A stretch of DNA of 64,000 nt. It comes from Bacteroidota bacterium (GTDB lineage Bacteria > Bacteroidota > Bacteroidia > Chitinophagales > Chitinophagaceae). Location of the stretch: contig JAUZOA010000003.1 of assembly GCA_030706685.1 (NCBI GenBank), positions 1 to 64,000 of the forward strand. Reading direction: 5' to 3'. Of this stretch, positions 10,274 to 19,033 are shown piece by piece (position 1 is the first letter of the stretch; the number at the start of each line of letters is the position of its first letter). The translations under genes were made by a program, and so were the position numbers. The notes under the pieces were generated by a model. That model saw only the letters and a program-made list of their open reading frames with translations, had not been told where the DNA came from and did no database searches.

Positions 10274-11440
10274 ATGCAACTGATAGAAGTAAAGGATAAA
10301 ATAACGGCGGCGGATTTTATACGCGTTAATATTGAGATCAACAAGGATGACCCGAACTATATCCGCCCGTTGGATAAGGATATCCATGATGTATTTGACC
10401 CGGCAAAGAATAAAGCATTTCGTTTTGGCGAAGCCACAAGGTGGATCTTAAAATCAGGCGACGGCAAATTAATTGGCCGTATCGCCGCTTTTGTCAATAA
10501 AAAATATAAGAATAAAGGTGACGATGGGCCGGTTGGAGGCATAGGTTTTTTCGACTGCATCAACGATCAGTCATCCGCCGATATGCTGTTTGATGTAGCC
10601 AAACACTGGTTGCTGCAAAAAGGGATGCAGGCGATGGACGGGCCCATCAATTTCGGGGAAAGGGATCGCTGGTGGGGACTGATCGTTAAAGGATTTGAGC
10701 CGCCACTATACTGCCTGAACTATAATCAACCCTATTACCAGCAGTTGTTTGAAAATTATGGTTTCAAAAACTATTATAACCAGGTTTGTTTTGCCCTGAA
10801 AGTAGTGGATCCCATATTACCTAAATTTTATCAGCGTCATGCAGAATGTGCGAAAGACCCGAATTTTTCAGTATTACATATAAAAAAAAATCAGCTGGAA
10901 AAGTTTGCCGCTGATTTTACGACTGTATATAACAAAGCATGGGCGGGACATGGCGGGCTCAAAGAAATGGACAGGAAAGTGGTGCTTAAAATGTTTAAAA
11001 GCATGAAACCCGTAATGGATGAAAAGTTGAGCTGGTTTGTTTATTATAAAAATGAACCCATTGGCATATGGATCAACCTGCCCGACCTGAACCAGTGGTT
11101 CAAACACCTAAATGGACGTTTCGGGTTATTGGATAAACTGAAGTTCTTATGGATAAAGAAAACAAAGAAATGCGACAAATTTGTCGGTCTCGTTTTCGGT
11201 ATCGTCCCTGAATGGCAGGCTAAAGGCGTGGATAGCTACCTGATAGTAGAAGGCGGTAGTAAAGTAATCCAGGCTCAGCGACTGTATGAGAAATACGAAA
11301 TACAATGGATCGGTGAATTCAATCCCAAAATGATCAACGTGGCGGAAAATCTTGGTACTTACAGGAGCCGGATATTAACTACTTACAGGTATTTATTTGA
11401 CCGGACAAAAGAATTTAAAAAACACCCGATACTTCTATAA
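10274..11440 (+). CDS. GNAT-like protein, Bacteroidota-conserved
   Basis: A 388-residue soluble protein of a conserved but uncharacterised type. The N-terminal part (IRVNIEINKDDPNYIRPLDKDIHDVFDP, then WILKSGDGKLIGRIAAFVNKKY and GGIGFFDCINDQSSADMLFDVAKHWLLQKGM) has the strand-helix order of a GNAT acyltransferase, and PINFGERDRWWGLIVKGF is characteristic of this group. The C-terminal half looks like a second, degenerate GNAT-like domain. A catalytic activity has not been shown as far as I know. It stands alone, with its own promoter-like element. Confidence 0.65.
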   Translation: MQLIEVKDKITAADFIRVNIEINKDDPNYIRPLDKDIHDVFDPAKNKAFRFGEATRWILKSGDGKLIGRIAAFVNKKYKNKGDDGPVGGIGFFDCINDQSSADMLFDVAKHWLLQKGMQAMDGPINFGERDRWWGLIVKGFEPPLYCLNYNQPYYQQLFENYGFKNYYNQVCFALKVVDPILPKFYQRHAECAKDPNFSVLHIKKNQLEKFAADFTTVYNKAWAGHGGLKEMDRKVVLKMFKSMKPVMDEKLSWFVYYKNEPIGIWINLPDLNQWFKHLNGRFGLLDKLKFLWIKKTKKCDKFVGLVFGIVPEWQAKGVDSYLIVEGGSKVIQAQRLYEKYEIQWIGEFNPKMINVAENLGTYRSRILTTYRYLFDRTKEFKKHPILL

Positions 11441-11885
11441 TGAAATACGGGTAACATTAGCTCCCTGCCGCGGGTTATCGTGAATAGCTGTTAAAGCAGA
11501 ACAAAAAAAATACTAAAAACCGGTAAGGGCTTATAGAGTTTTCTTTCATTGTAAAGTCGCTCACCCTGTTACATAAAAAAACCTTAGTGCAGGTTTTGTT
11601 GATAACAAGCAAGTGATTCCCGGATCCAGCCCGGGATTTTGCGAAAAAAATATACAGTGCTGCGGATTTCTACTGTCTTTGTCAGAAAGTAACCATTTTG
11701 GAATTTTGAAAATGGGAAATTTGTTTAAGATTGAAAGTTCGCTATTCCTTCGAAATAACCCGGGAACCGAAGCATTAAGAAACAATTTGTTTGAAAGAAA
11801 TTTCCCTCCCGACGCAAGAGGGATCCCCATCCCGGTTTCCAAAATGGTCATTAGCCGATTATTCTCTAATTTAGCCGTCCCGGTT
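11441..11885. other. Region upstream of dnaX
   Basis: This 445-base region has no credible gene. It holds a small CCCGGATCCAGCCCGGG-like inverted word at about 11624-11638 and a MITE-like element from about 11692 to 11848. The dnaX frame stays open through the element, which produces a false N-terminal extension. The dnaX promoter must lie within or just after the element; TCTAATTTAG at 11870 is a poor -7 candidate. Confidence 0.55.
11692..11848. mobile_element. MITE-like element with 12-bp terminal inverted repeats
   Basis: The ends are ACCATTTTGGAA and its exact reverse complement TTCCAAAATGGT, enclosing 133 bases with no transposase. Internal blocks (TTTCCCTCCCG, GGGATCCC, and ATTTTGGAATTTTGA at the left end) recur in the same order in the region around 25.03-25.20 kb. 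No clear target duplication is visible. It lies 37 bases upstream of dnaX. Confidence 0.55.
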
Positions 11886-13721
11886 ATGGATAAATTCATT
11901 GTTTCAGCAAGAAAATACAGGCCCCAGACCTTTGATACTGTGGTCGGTCAATCGCATATCACCACTACATTAAAAAATGCGATCAGGCACAACCAACTGG
12001 CACATGCTTTTTTGTTTTGCGGGCCAAGAGGTGTGGGCAAAACGACCTGCGCGAGAATACTGGCCAAAACCATCAATTGCGAGCACCAGACAAAAGAAGG
12101 GGAAGCCTGTAATAAATGTAATTCCTGTATTTCCTTTAATGAAGGCACTTCACTCAATATTCATGAGCTCGATGCCGCTTCCAATAATTCGGTAGATGAT
12201 ATCCGGGCGCTGGTGGAACAGGTCCGCTTTACGCCACAGGCCGGCAAATACAAAGTATATATCATAGATGAGGTGCATATGCTCAGTTCTTCCGCTTTCA
12301 ATGCTTTTTTGAAAACACTGGAAGAACCACCTCCTTATGCCATTTTTATCCTCGCTACCACTGAAAAGCATAAAATACTTCCGACAATCCTGAGCCGTTG
12401 CCAGATATTCGATTTCAAGCGCATCACTACCAATGATACAGTTGAGCATTTGCAGGAGATATGCGACAAAGAAGAAATAAAAGCCGAGAAAAGCGCCTTG
12501 CAGGTGATCGCACAAAAAAGCGAGGGCTGCATGAGGGATGCGCTCAGCATCATGGATAAAATCGTAAGTTTTACCAATGGCGAACTGACCTATGCCAATA
12601 CGTTGGAGCATTTGAACATCCTGGATGCCGATTATTATTTCAAACTGCTGGATTGCATGCTGCAGCAGGATCTTTCCGGCGCCATGCTGCTCTATGATGA
12701 TATTAACCGGAAAGGTTTTGAAGGAGACCTCGTGGTGAATGGCTTCGCGGAATTCATCCGGAATTTATTAGTCTGCAAAGACGAAAAAGCTGCCGTGTTA
12801 CTGGAAGTAGTGGAAGGTTTTAAAGAAAAATATATAACTACTGCTAAAAATGTTCCGGCCGCTGTTCTTATCAGCGCCTTGAATATTTTGAACGAAACGG
12901 AAATAAATTATAAAGCCGCCCGTAATAAAAGATTGCATGTAGAATTAGCGCTGATCAAGCTATGTTATCTCCGGCAGGCCATTGAAATTACTGCCGAAGG
13001 AAGCAGTATCAGTAAAAAAAAACTGGTTGAAGCGGTAAAGCCGGTTGCATTCCGTTTGATTGCTCCTTTAGAGGTAAAAAGTACGAACTCAGAAGTGCAA
13101 AATACGAAGCCAACAACTGCCGGGGCAAAAGAAAAACTGATTATCCAAATACCGGTTTCGGAAAGCGACCGTGATGAAAAATTAAAGATAGCTGACACCA
13201 ATCCTTCTTACGATCAGGGATTGGCTACCGTTAATCAACCGGCAACCGGCAACCGGCAACCGGTAACCGGTAAGATTTCCGCGCTGGATAAAATAAGAAA
13301 GCAGTACAGCAGCAATGGCTCTTCCGCCAATGGCAATACCAACCACCCTCTCAAAGAAGAGGAATTGCAGAAGGCATGGGCTGAATACCTTCAACAATTA
13401 AAGGAAACAAAAAACCCGGCTGCGCAAAGCTTTGAACTGGCTGTATTGCGGATAAAAGATGAAAATTCATTTGAAGCGGTCACCTCCGGTAATCTTGAAC
13501 AAAAATTTATAGAGCAGGGCCGTAACTCACTTTTTACTTTTTTACAGGAAAAACTGCACAACAAGCTATTACAATTTGCAGTGATTGTTGAAGAAAGGCC
13601 TGAGCACCGCCCGAAAATGGAAGCGCCGCTTTCATCTACCGCTCAATTCCAGAAAATGATGGAGCAATACCCCCTGGTAAGAGAATTAAAAGACAGGTTG
13701 AAGCTTGACCTGGATTATTAA
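11886..13721 (+). CDS. dnaX: DNA polymerase III gamma/tau subunit
   Basis: Clamp-loader ATPase of the replicative polymerase, 611 residues. The P-loop GPRGVGKTT is at 46-54, followed by the zinc-binding cysteines (NCEH...EACNKCNSC), Walker B IIDEVHMLSSSAFNAFLKTLEEPP, and the SRC motif ILSRCQIFDF. Domains I-III end near residue 370. An A9 run then encodes K377-K379, after which comes a low-complexity linker and a tau-like C-terminal domain ending LKDRLKLDLDY. I start at MDKFIVSARKYRP; the longer open frame reads through a repeat element. The A9 run is a likely slippage site producing a truncated gamma form. Confidence 0.96.
   Translation: MDKFIVSARKYRPQTFDTVVGQSHITTTLKNAIRHNQLAHAFLFCGPRGVGKTTCARILAKTINCEHQTKEGEACNKCNSCISFNEGTSLNIHELDAASNNSVDDIRALVEQVRFTPQAGKYKVYIIDEVHMLSSSAFNAFLKTLEEPPPYAIFILATTEKHKILPTILSRCQIFDFKRITTNDTVEHLQEICDKEEIKAEKSALQVIAQKSEGCMRDALSIMDKIVSFTNGELTYANTLEHLNILDADYYFKLLDCMLQQDLSGAMLLYDDINRKGFEGDLVVNGFAEFIRNLLVCKDEKAAVLLEVVEGFKEKYITTAKNVPAAVLISALNILNETEINYKAARNKRLHVELALIKLCYLRQAIEITAEGSSISKKKLVEAVKPVAFRLIAPLEVKSTNSEVQNTKPTTAGAKEKLIIQIPVSESDRDEKLKIADTNPSYDQGLATVNQPATGNRQPVTGKISALDKIRKQYSSNGSSANGNTNHPLKEEELQKAWAEYLQQLKETKNPAAQSFELAVLRIKDENSFEAVTSGNLEQKFIEQGRNSLFTFLQEKLHNKLLQFAVIVEERPEHRPKMEAPLSSTAQFQKMMEQYPLVRELKDRLKLDLDY
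12997..13022 (+). promoter_or_regulatory. Predicted dnaX slippage site (A9) with upstream SD-like sequence
   Basis: Nine A bases (13014-13022) lie exactly on three Lys codons. AAGGAAG (12997-13003) sits 10 bases before the run, similar to the internal Shine-Dalgarno that stimulates frameshifting in E. coli dnaX. One added A or a -1 shift reads AAA-ACT-GGT-TGA and stops; one lost A reads on to TAA within eight codons. Either yields a protein of about 381-384 residues. Confidence 0.6.
13225..13275. repeat. CCGGCAA tandem word repeat in the dnaX linker
   Basis: CAACCGG is repeated about five times with small changes and encodes part of the linker (NQPATGNRQPVTGK). A second wordy stretch with AAGTACGAA and AATACGAAG lies at about 13078-13110. 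Both look like intergenic-type repeats that became tolerated coding sequence in a flexible region. Confidence 0.55.
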
Positions 13722-14292
13722 GCACCCGGTATAGCTACGCATAATGAATAACCATCCTTAAAGCCATCCTGCCAAAGCAATAAGAATTGATACAAGGCTC
13801 AGCCGGTTCGTTTTTTCTTCGCCTTTTCCCAGCGACTCGTTCGAGTCATGTTCGGGACATCTTCGCCTCATACCCGCCTTATACCCGGAGTATATAGGGA
13901 GATGACCCGAAGATGACCTTGAGTATACCCGGAGCATATCCAGTATAACTCCAGTATAATTCCAGTATAACTCCAGTATAACTTCAGTATAGTCTTAAAT
14001 CCATAAAACTTCAAATGGTTGTTCCTCCCGGCAGGGTTATCAAAATTGTTTAACTATTCAATTAATGTTCCGGACGATTGGGTTGTAAAGCCGGTAAATT
14101 TCGATCCGCTTTATTCTCTCCTTACAGCAGGGTCTCAATTTGAAAATAGGTGGGAAGTTGGGAAGTTTTGATTTACCAATCGTTTTTCTTATCGCCTTCC
14201 CGGCTTCCCGGCGAACTGATATACAACCTCCCTTACTGTACTCCTGTCCAATTCATCATTTTACCTTAATTTCGGCGAAAATTCAAAAGCAA
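13722..14292. other. dnaX-pdhC intergenic region
   Basis: This 571-base gap carries an 11-bp periodic array (annotated separately) and otherwise no gene. The last 150 bases stay open in the pdhC frame but lack protein character. A TAATTTCG about 30 bases before the pdhC start is a poor -7 candidate. Confidence 0.5.
13847..13989. repeat. Array of 13 degenerate 11-bp units
   Basis: The sequence can be cut into 13 consecutive units of exactly 11 bases with no indel, for example CATACCCGCCT, TATACCCGGAG, ATGACCCGAAG, TAACTCCAGTA and TAATTCCAGTA. The units drift from a CCCGG-rich to a TCCAGTA form along the array. There are no spacers, so it is not a CRISPR. A second array with the same period is near 53.4 kb. 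Confidence 0.75.
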
Positions 14293-15981
14293 ATGGCTGA
14301 TGTGATATTGATGCCACGCCTCAGCGATACCATGACGGAAGGAGTGATCGCTGAATGGCATAAAAAAGTGGGAGATCCTGTAAAAAAAGGCGACCTGCTT
14401 GCCGAAGTAGAAACAGATAAAGCCACCATGGAACTGGAAAGTTATAAAGATGGCACCCTCTTGCATATCGGCACTGATAAAGGCGGCAAACTCCAGGTGA
14501 ATGATCTGCTGGCCATTATTGGAACAAAAGGCGAGGATATTTCCGGACTGCTCAAAAGTGGCGGAACCAATGAAGCTAAGCAACCTGATAAGAAACCCGC
14601 AGCCAGTGACAAGATAACTACGGAGCCGGTCGTCACCCGGAGCGAAGCGAAGAACGTCACCCAGAGCGAAGCGAAGGGAGATATTTCCAAAATGGAAGAA
14701 GTAGTACTGATGCCCAGGCTCAGCGATACCATGACGGAAGGCGTTATTGCGGGCTGGAACAAGAATGTAGGCGACGTTGTAAAAAAAGGAGATGTATTAG
14801 CAGAAATAGAAACCGATAAAGCGACCATGGAACTGGAAAGCTATAAAAATGGAAAGCTTTTATACCAGGGAGCTAAAAAAGGAGAAAAGATCCTCGTGAA
14901 TGACCTCCTGGCTATTATCGGTGAAGAAGGAAAAGTAGATGTAGAAAAAATAGTGGCTGCGGCAAAAGGAGGAATAAAGATGCCTGAAGCCGGAGGGCAG
15001 AAGCCGGAAGTAGAAAGTGCAAAGATGATGACTTCACAACCAGCAATCAGTCATCATCCGGAGCGAAGCGAAGAACGTCATCCCGAGCGAAGCGAAGGAT
15101 CATCTTCCAATGGTCGTGTCAAAGCTTCGCCATTGGCTAAAAGATTAGCCGAGGAGAAAGGAATTGACATCAGCAAATTAGCCGGCACCGGCGATGGTGG
15201 CAGAATAGTAAAAGCGGATGTTGATAGTTATACTCCGGCAGCGGCGGCTGCTGAAAAGAAAGCAATGACTTCCGTTTTTACGCCGGTCGTTTCAGGGCAA
15301 GAAAGCTACACAGATATTCCCAACTCCCAGGTCCGGAATGTTATTGCGAGAAGATTAAGTGAAAGTAAGTTCAGCGCCCCGCATTTCTATCTTACGATGG
15401 AGATCAATATGGACAATGCAATAGCGGCACGCGCCCAGTTGAATGAAGCAAGCCCGGTGAAGATAAGTTTCAATGACCTGGTGGTAAAAGCATCAGCGCT
15501 GGCTCTTCGCCGGCATCCTGCTGTGAATGCTTCATGGATGGGCGATAAGATACGCCGTTACCAACATGTACATATTGGTATTGCTGTAGCCATTGAAGAT
15601 GGGCTCATCGTACCTGTCATTCGTTTTGCCGACCAGAAATCATTGCCCCAGATCGCCTCAGAAAGCAAAGAATTAAGCGGGAAAGCAAGAAATAAAAAAC
15701 TACAGCCGAATGAATTTACCGGCAATACGTTTACTATTTCCAATCTTGGAATGATGGATATCGATGAATTCACGGCGATCATCAATCCTCCCGACAGTTG
15801 TATCATGGCGGTAGGAAGGATCAGGGAAACAGTAGTCAAAAAAGCTGAGGGGTTTGCTGTCAGCAATGTGATGAAAATAACGTTGAGCTGTGATCACCGC
15901 AGTGTGGATGGAGCTACGGGCGCAGCTTTCCTCCAGACATTTAAGAAGTTTCTGGAAAACCCGATTACGATGTTGCTCTGA
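14293..15981 (+). CDS. pdhC: Dihydrolipoamide acetyltransferase (E2) of pyruvate dehydrogenase
   Basis: Core enzyme of the pyruvate dehydrogenase complex, transferring acetyl groups from lipoyl-lysine to CoA; 562 residues. Two lipoyl domains carry the modified lysines K43 and K176 in ETDKATMELES. A peripheral-subunit binding domain follows (ASPLAKRLAEEKGIDISKLAGTGDGGRIVKADV), then the CAT domain ending with the catalytic DHRSVDGATGA motif. I start at MADVILMPRLSDTMTEG. Both interdomain linkers contain in-frame copies of a GAGCGAAGCGAAG repeat, read as RSEAK or PERSEE/PERSEG. E1 and E3 genes are not adjacent. Confidence 0.95.
   Translation: MADVILMPRLSDTMTEGVIAEWHKKVGDPVKKGDLLAEVETDKATMELESYKDGTLLHIGTDKGGKLQVNDLLAIIGTKGEDISGLLKSGGTNEAKQPDKKPAASDKITTEPVVTRSEAKNVTQSEAKGDISKMEEVVLMPRLSDTMTEGVIAGWNKNVGDVVKKGDVLAEIETDKATMELESYKNGKLLYQGAKKGEKILVNDLLAIIGEEGKVDVEKIVAAAKGGIKMPEAGGQKPEVESAKMMTSQPAISHHPERSEERHPERSEGSSSNGRVKASPLAKRLAEEKGIDISKLAGTGDGGRIVKADVDSYTPAAAAAEKKAMTSVFTPVVSGQESYTDIPNSQVRNVIARRLSESKFSAPHFYLTMEINMDNAIAARAQLNEASPVKISFNDLVVKASALALRRHPAVNASWMGDKIRRYQHVHIGIAVAIEDGLIVPVIRFADQKSLPQIASESKELSGKARNKKLQPNEFTGNTFTISNLGMMDIDEFTAIINPPDSCIMAVGRIRETVVKKAEGFAVSNVMKITLSCDHRSVDGATGAAFLQTFKKFLENPITMLL
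14631..14680. repeat. Tandem GAGCGAAGCGAAG repeat pair in the first E2 linker
   Basis: Two copies of CGTCACCCRGAGCGAAGCGA, back to back and in frame, lie between the two lipoyl domains and encode RSEAKNVTQSEAKG. This is the form of a short interspersed repeat better known from intergenic DNA. Confidence 0.75.
15050..15102. repeat. Tandem GAGCGAAGCGAAG repeat pair in the second E2 linker
   Basis: Two further copies, encoding HHPERSEERHPERSEGS, lie between the second lipoyl domain and the subunit-binding domain. The frame differs from that of the copies in the first linker, as the peptides differ, which points to independent insertion rather than duplication of the protein segment. Confidence 0.75.
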
Positions 15982-16225
15982 CTCCCGGGTAATTTTCATT
16001 AAGATTCAACAGCGAAGGGTTATGTATAAAATTGACTTATCCTTTTCCCGCTTTCCGTCTCCCCGGCGACAAATATCATTTGAATGTTTTTTTATTTCCA
16101 CCCTTTATAGAGCCCCTTTTTATCCCTTATAGTGCTATAAGTGTTACATCTTAAAAAAAGGAAAAAAAATAACCAGGCCTAAAAAAATAGCCGTATTCGT
16201 AGTAGGTTTGAGAAAACTCCGGCCT

Positions 16226-16462
16226 ATGAAAGAAAAAGAGTCATCGGAATTCCCCTGGTTATTCCTCTTTTTTGTTACAGCTTCATCCTTTTTCGCTTTT
16301 AGCGGGTTTCTTAAATTGATAAATGATTCGCCCGAACACATTACTTTATTTTTCAGAATAGGGCTTATTGCATCAGGCGCCTGCATCATTGCTTTTATTT
16401 GTGGCCTGTCAGCGAAAATATTAATAAGAGTAAACGATGACTATTCTTCTCCAAACGATTAA
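16226..16462 (+). CDS. Small two-helix membrane protein
   Basis: An unrecognised protein of 78 residues (84 if an ATG six codons upstream is used). A charged N-terminus (MKEKESSEF) is followed by two membrane segments, LFLFFVTASSFFAFSGFL and ITLFFRIGLIASGACIIAFICGL, and a polar tail. It stands alone between pdhC and a convergent gene. The helix layout argues for a real gene, but there is no other support. Confidence 0.5.
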   Translation: MKEKESSEFPWLFLFFVTASSFFAFSGFLKLINDSPEHITLFFRIGLIASGACIIAFICGLSAKILIRVNDDYSSPND

Positions 16463-16470
16463 ATAAGTAA

Positions 16471-18324
16471 TTAGCCGGGATCTACTTCCAGCAAAGCAAT
16501 TTTCCCATCCATCGTTGAAACAACAAGCTGTTGTTTATTCAATACCCGAACTGTATTGATCATTGAATTATCAATTTTATGTGCCCATACTATTCGTTGC
16601 CCGGATGGGTTGATGGCATAAACAACACCGTTTCTCGTACCAAAAAAAACAATGCCTCCCTTTTCTACCAGCATCGAGGGTACATGCTCATAGCCAAACC
16701 CGCAATACATTTTCCATGCTGCGGATTGCTTTTCCCGGCTGGCTGCATAGGCGACGACTGTATCCTGCATGGTTTTTCCATATATCCATTTGCCATCAGC
16801 AGATATACCGATGGACTCACGAACCGTGGCATCATTATTTCGCCAAAGCGTTTTACCATTCGTTGCATCAATAGCTGAAATATACCTGTCGGGAGCTACC
16901 ACATACACAATACCGTCATGGGCAACCGGTATGCAGGCAGCAGGGGAATAATTGCGTACCGTTGAACCATTGTTCCATATCCATACTGGCTTGCCTGTTT
17001 TTATATCCAACGCGTATAAGTGCGTATCCCAGGCCCCAAAAATAATCCTGTTATCATATACTAAGGGTGTACTGACCACCGGGCCTTCAAGCCCTTCAAA
17101 CTTCCAAAGTATTTTCCCCGTATGCAAATCAAGTGCGCGAAAAGAATGATCGCTCCCGCCGATAAACACAATAGCATCGTTTATCAATGGAGAAGCAAGA
17201 ACAGCAGCGCCTGTTTCGGACTTCCATTTTAATTTTCCCGTTTTTACATCAAGACAATAAATCATGCCATCACAGGACCCAACTACCAGCATTCCTTCAG
17301 CAACAGCAGGAGATGAAAAAATGGCTCCTCCTGTTTGAAAGGTCCATTCCTGTTTCCCATTTTCAAGGGACAGACAATACAATTTCCCGCCCTGGTTTCC
17401 CGCTATTACATTATCTCCTTCCACCGCCGCCGTGGAAATAACATTGGCGTCTGAAGAGAATCTCCATTTCTCTTTTACCTGCTTGTTTTGATCATTGATT
17501 GTATAATCGGGACGGTTGAATTTTTTATCAGCGCTGTATTGTCTTGTCTCAATCTTTACACCTGTCCACTGTTTTACTATTTCCGTACCGGGTTTTCTTT
17601 CACTGAATATCATCGAATCGGGTCTTACATCAACAAGATTGTATCCTCCTGTGTCCGCCTTGGCACGTAAGTTAGAACGGCCCATGACACCGGGAATGTC
17701 TTCAAAGTTCATGGCTTTATTGGCATGACCATGACCGCAAAGAATAGCCCAGGTATTGTAATGCCGGAGACGATCGGTTATTTCATACCAGTTATCGAGA
17801 CTATTATCAATAGGGTAATGATTCAGGAAAATGACAGGTTGTTGCGCTTTTACTTTAGCGAGCGCTGTGTCCAGCCAGTTGATGGCGCCGCGCGGCACAT
17901 GCCCATCGCTCATCCGTACATAAGGCCCGGACGCGCAACCAAGAAAACGGATGCCCCTGTATTCAAAGCTGAATTTATCATTGCCGAATATCCTGGTAAA
18001 AGAAGTTCCGCCGCTTTCACTCCAGCCGGTGTCATGATTGCCCGGTATGATGTAATAAGGAACTTTCAACTGGTCGAATAGCTGTTTGGCCCTTTTTATT
18101 TCTTCATTCGTTCCCAGCTCGGTGATATCACCGGTAATAACCACGAAAACAATATTGGTCATCTGGTTGATGTCGGTGATAGTCCTCCGGAGATCTTCTT
18201 CCGCTTTACCATCCGGCGAACCGATATGAGTATCCGAAATAAAGGCAAAACGAAAGGGATTAATCTGGGCATCGGTAAGAATAGCGAAAAAGACAAAAAG
18301 AAGAAGCAGGAATACTTTTTTCAT
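16471..18324 (-). CDS. Exported metallophosphoesterase fused to a PQQ-type beta-propeller
   Basis: A 617-residue exported protein (signal peptide MKKVFLLLLFVFFAILTDAQ). The calcineurin-like metal site is complete: FISDTHIG, VVITGDITELG, IPGNHDTGW, FLNHYP and LCGHGHANK. From about residue 280 it becomes a PQQ-like beta-propeller with repeated blocks such as GKLYCLSLENGKQEWTFQTG, GMIYCLDVKTGKLKWKSETG and SFRALDLHTGKILWKFEG. The propeller probably binds a partner or scaffolds the enzyme; PQQ itself need not bind. It is transcribed away from gbsR. The substrate is unknown. Confidence 0.85.
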   Translation of the reverse strand: MKKVFLLLLFVFFAILTDAQINPFRFAFISDTHIGSPDGKAEEDLRRTITDINQMTNIVFVVITGDITELGTNEEIKRAKQLFDQLKVPYYIIPGNHDTGWSESGGTSFTRIFGNDKFSFEYRGIRFLGCASGPYVRMSDGHVPRGAINWLDTALAKVKAQQPVIFLNHYPIDNSLDNWYEITDRLRHYNTWAILCGHGHANKAMNFEDIPGVMGRSNLRAKADTGGYNLVDVRPDSMIFSERKPGTEIVKQWTGVKIETRQYSADKKFNRPDYTINDQNKQVKEKWRFSSDANVISTAAVEGDNVIAGNQGGKLYCLSLENGKQEWTFQTGGAIFSSPAVAEGMLVVGSCDGMIYCLDVKTGKLKWKSETGAAVLASPLINDAIVFIGGSDHSFRALDLHTGKILWKFEGLEGPVVSTPLVYDNRIIFGAWDTHLYALDIKTGKPVWIWNNGSTVRNYSPAACIPVAHDGIVYVVAPDRYISAIDATNGKTLWRNNDATVRESIGISADGKWIYGKTMQDTVVAYAASREKQSAAWKMYCGFGYEHVPSMLVEKGGIVFFGTRNGVVYAINPSGQRIVWAHKIDNSMINTVRVLNKQQLVVSTMDGKIALLEVDPG

Positions 18325-18390
18325 AGTGGCAAGTTAACTCTTTATGGAATGTCCGTAAACAGTGCCGGTAAAAATGAGTTTTCAATAAAT

Positions 18391-18421
18391 TTTGAAAGTT
18401 CGAAATATTCTTATAGCTTTG
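18391..18421 (+). promoter_or_regulatory. Bacteroidota-type promoter for the GbsR regulator
   Basis: TTTG (18391-18394), a 19-base spacer and TAGCTTTG (18414-18421) match the -33/-7 consensus of the primary sigma factor in Bacteroidota. The -7 box ends four bases before the ATG, so the transcript should be leaderless or nearly so. Confidence 0.65.
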
Positions 18422-18425
18422 GGTT

Positions 18426-18932
18426 ATGAAATTAACGGAAGCCAAACAACAATTCATCAGCTCCTGGGGCGCCTTCGGCACCCATTGGGGCATCAACAGG
18501 ACCATGGCGCAGATACATGCCCTGTTGCTGATTACCCCCGACCCGCTTACACAGGATGATATCATGGACCAGTTAAACATCAGCCGGGGCAATACCAATA
18601 TGAATATCCGGGAACTGATTAACTGGGGTCTCGTGGAAAGAATATTACTGACCGGTGAGCGTAAAGAATATTTTTCCGCAGAAAAAGATATCTGGAAGGT
18701 GATCAGGCAGATCGTCAAAGAAAGAAAGAAAAGAGAACTGGAACCCATGCTGAAATTACTCGATCAACTGGAAGAAGTGGAGGGAGACAAAAGAGACAGG
18801 AATGTAAAAGCATTCGTGGATATCGTGGGCGGCATAAAGAAACTGGGCCGCCAGGCCGATAAAACATTAGACGCGATGATCCGTGCAGAAGAAAGCTGGT
18901 TCATCGGCAATATGATCAAGCTCTTTAAATAA
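18426..18932 (+). CDS. GbsR/MarR-family transcriptional regulator
   Basis: A winged-helix regulator of 168 residues in the GbsR subgroup. The N-terminal FISSWGAFGTHWGINRTMAQIHALLLI and the recognition region LTQDDIMDQLNISRGNTNMNIRELINWGLVERI are typical, followed by KEYFSAEKDIWKVI and a long C-terminal helix for dimerisation. GbsR proteins often act on osmolyte or membrane-related genes in other phyla; here the target is unknown. A terminator separates it from the DCC protein downstream, so any co-regulation would be indirect. Confidence 0.85.
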   Translation: MKLTEAKQQFISSWGAFGTHWGINRTMAQIHALLLITPDPLTQDDIMDQLNISRGNTNMNIRELINWGLVERILLTGERKEYFSAEKDIWKVIRQIVKERKKRELEPMLKLLDQLEEVEGDKRDRNVKAFVDIVGGIKKLGRQADKTLDAMIRAEESWFIGNMIKLFK

Positions 18933-18964
18933 GCCCGCCCTCTCCTGCCGGAGAAGGTGAATGC

Positions 18965-18985
18965 AGCCGGTAGTACCGGCTTTTA
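18965..18985 (+). terminator. Terminator after the GbsR regulator
   Basis: AGCCGGTA-G-TACCGGCT forms a near-perfect stem, followed by TTTATTTG. It is 33 bases past the gbsR-like stop codon. Confidence 0.6.
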
Positions 18986-19033
18986 TTTGAGGTCAAACTT
19001 TCATTTTTTTCTGAAAATATAAAAACAATTTAT

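Noticed and set aside
11613-11885. N-terminal extension of dnaX
   Set aside because: The frame is open only because it crosses the MITE-like element; the conserved DnaX start is at MDKFIVSARKYRP.
13847-13989. CRISPR-like array
   Set aside because: Units are 11 bases, contiguous and degenerate, with no spacers and no cas genes in the window.
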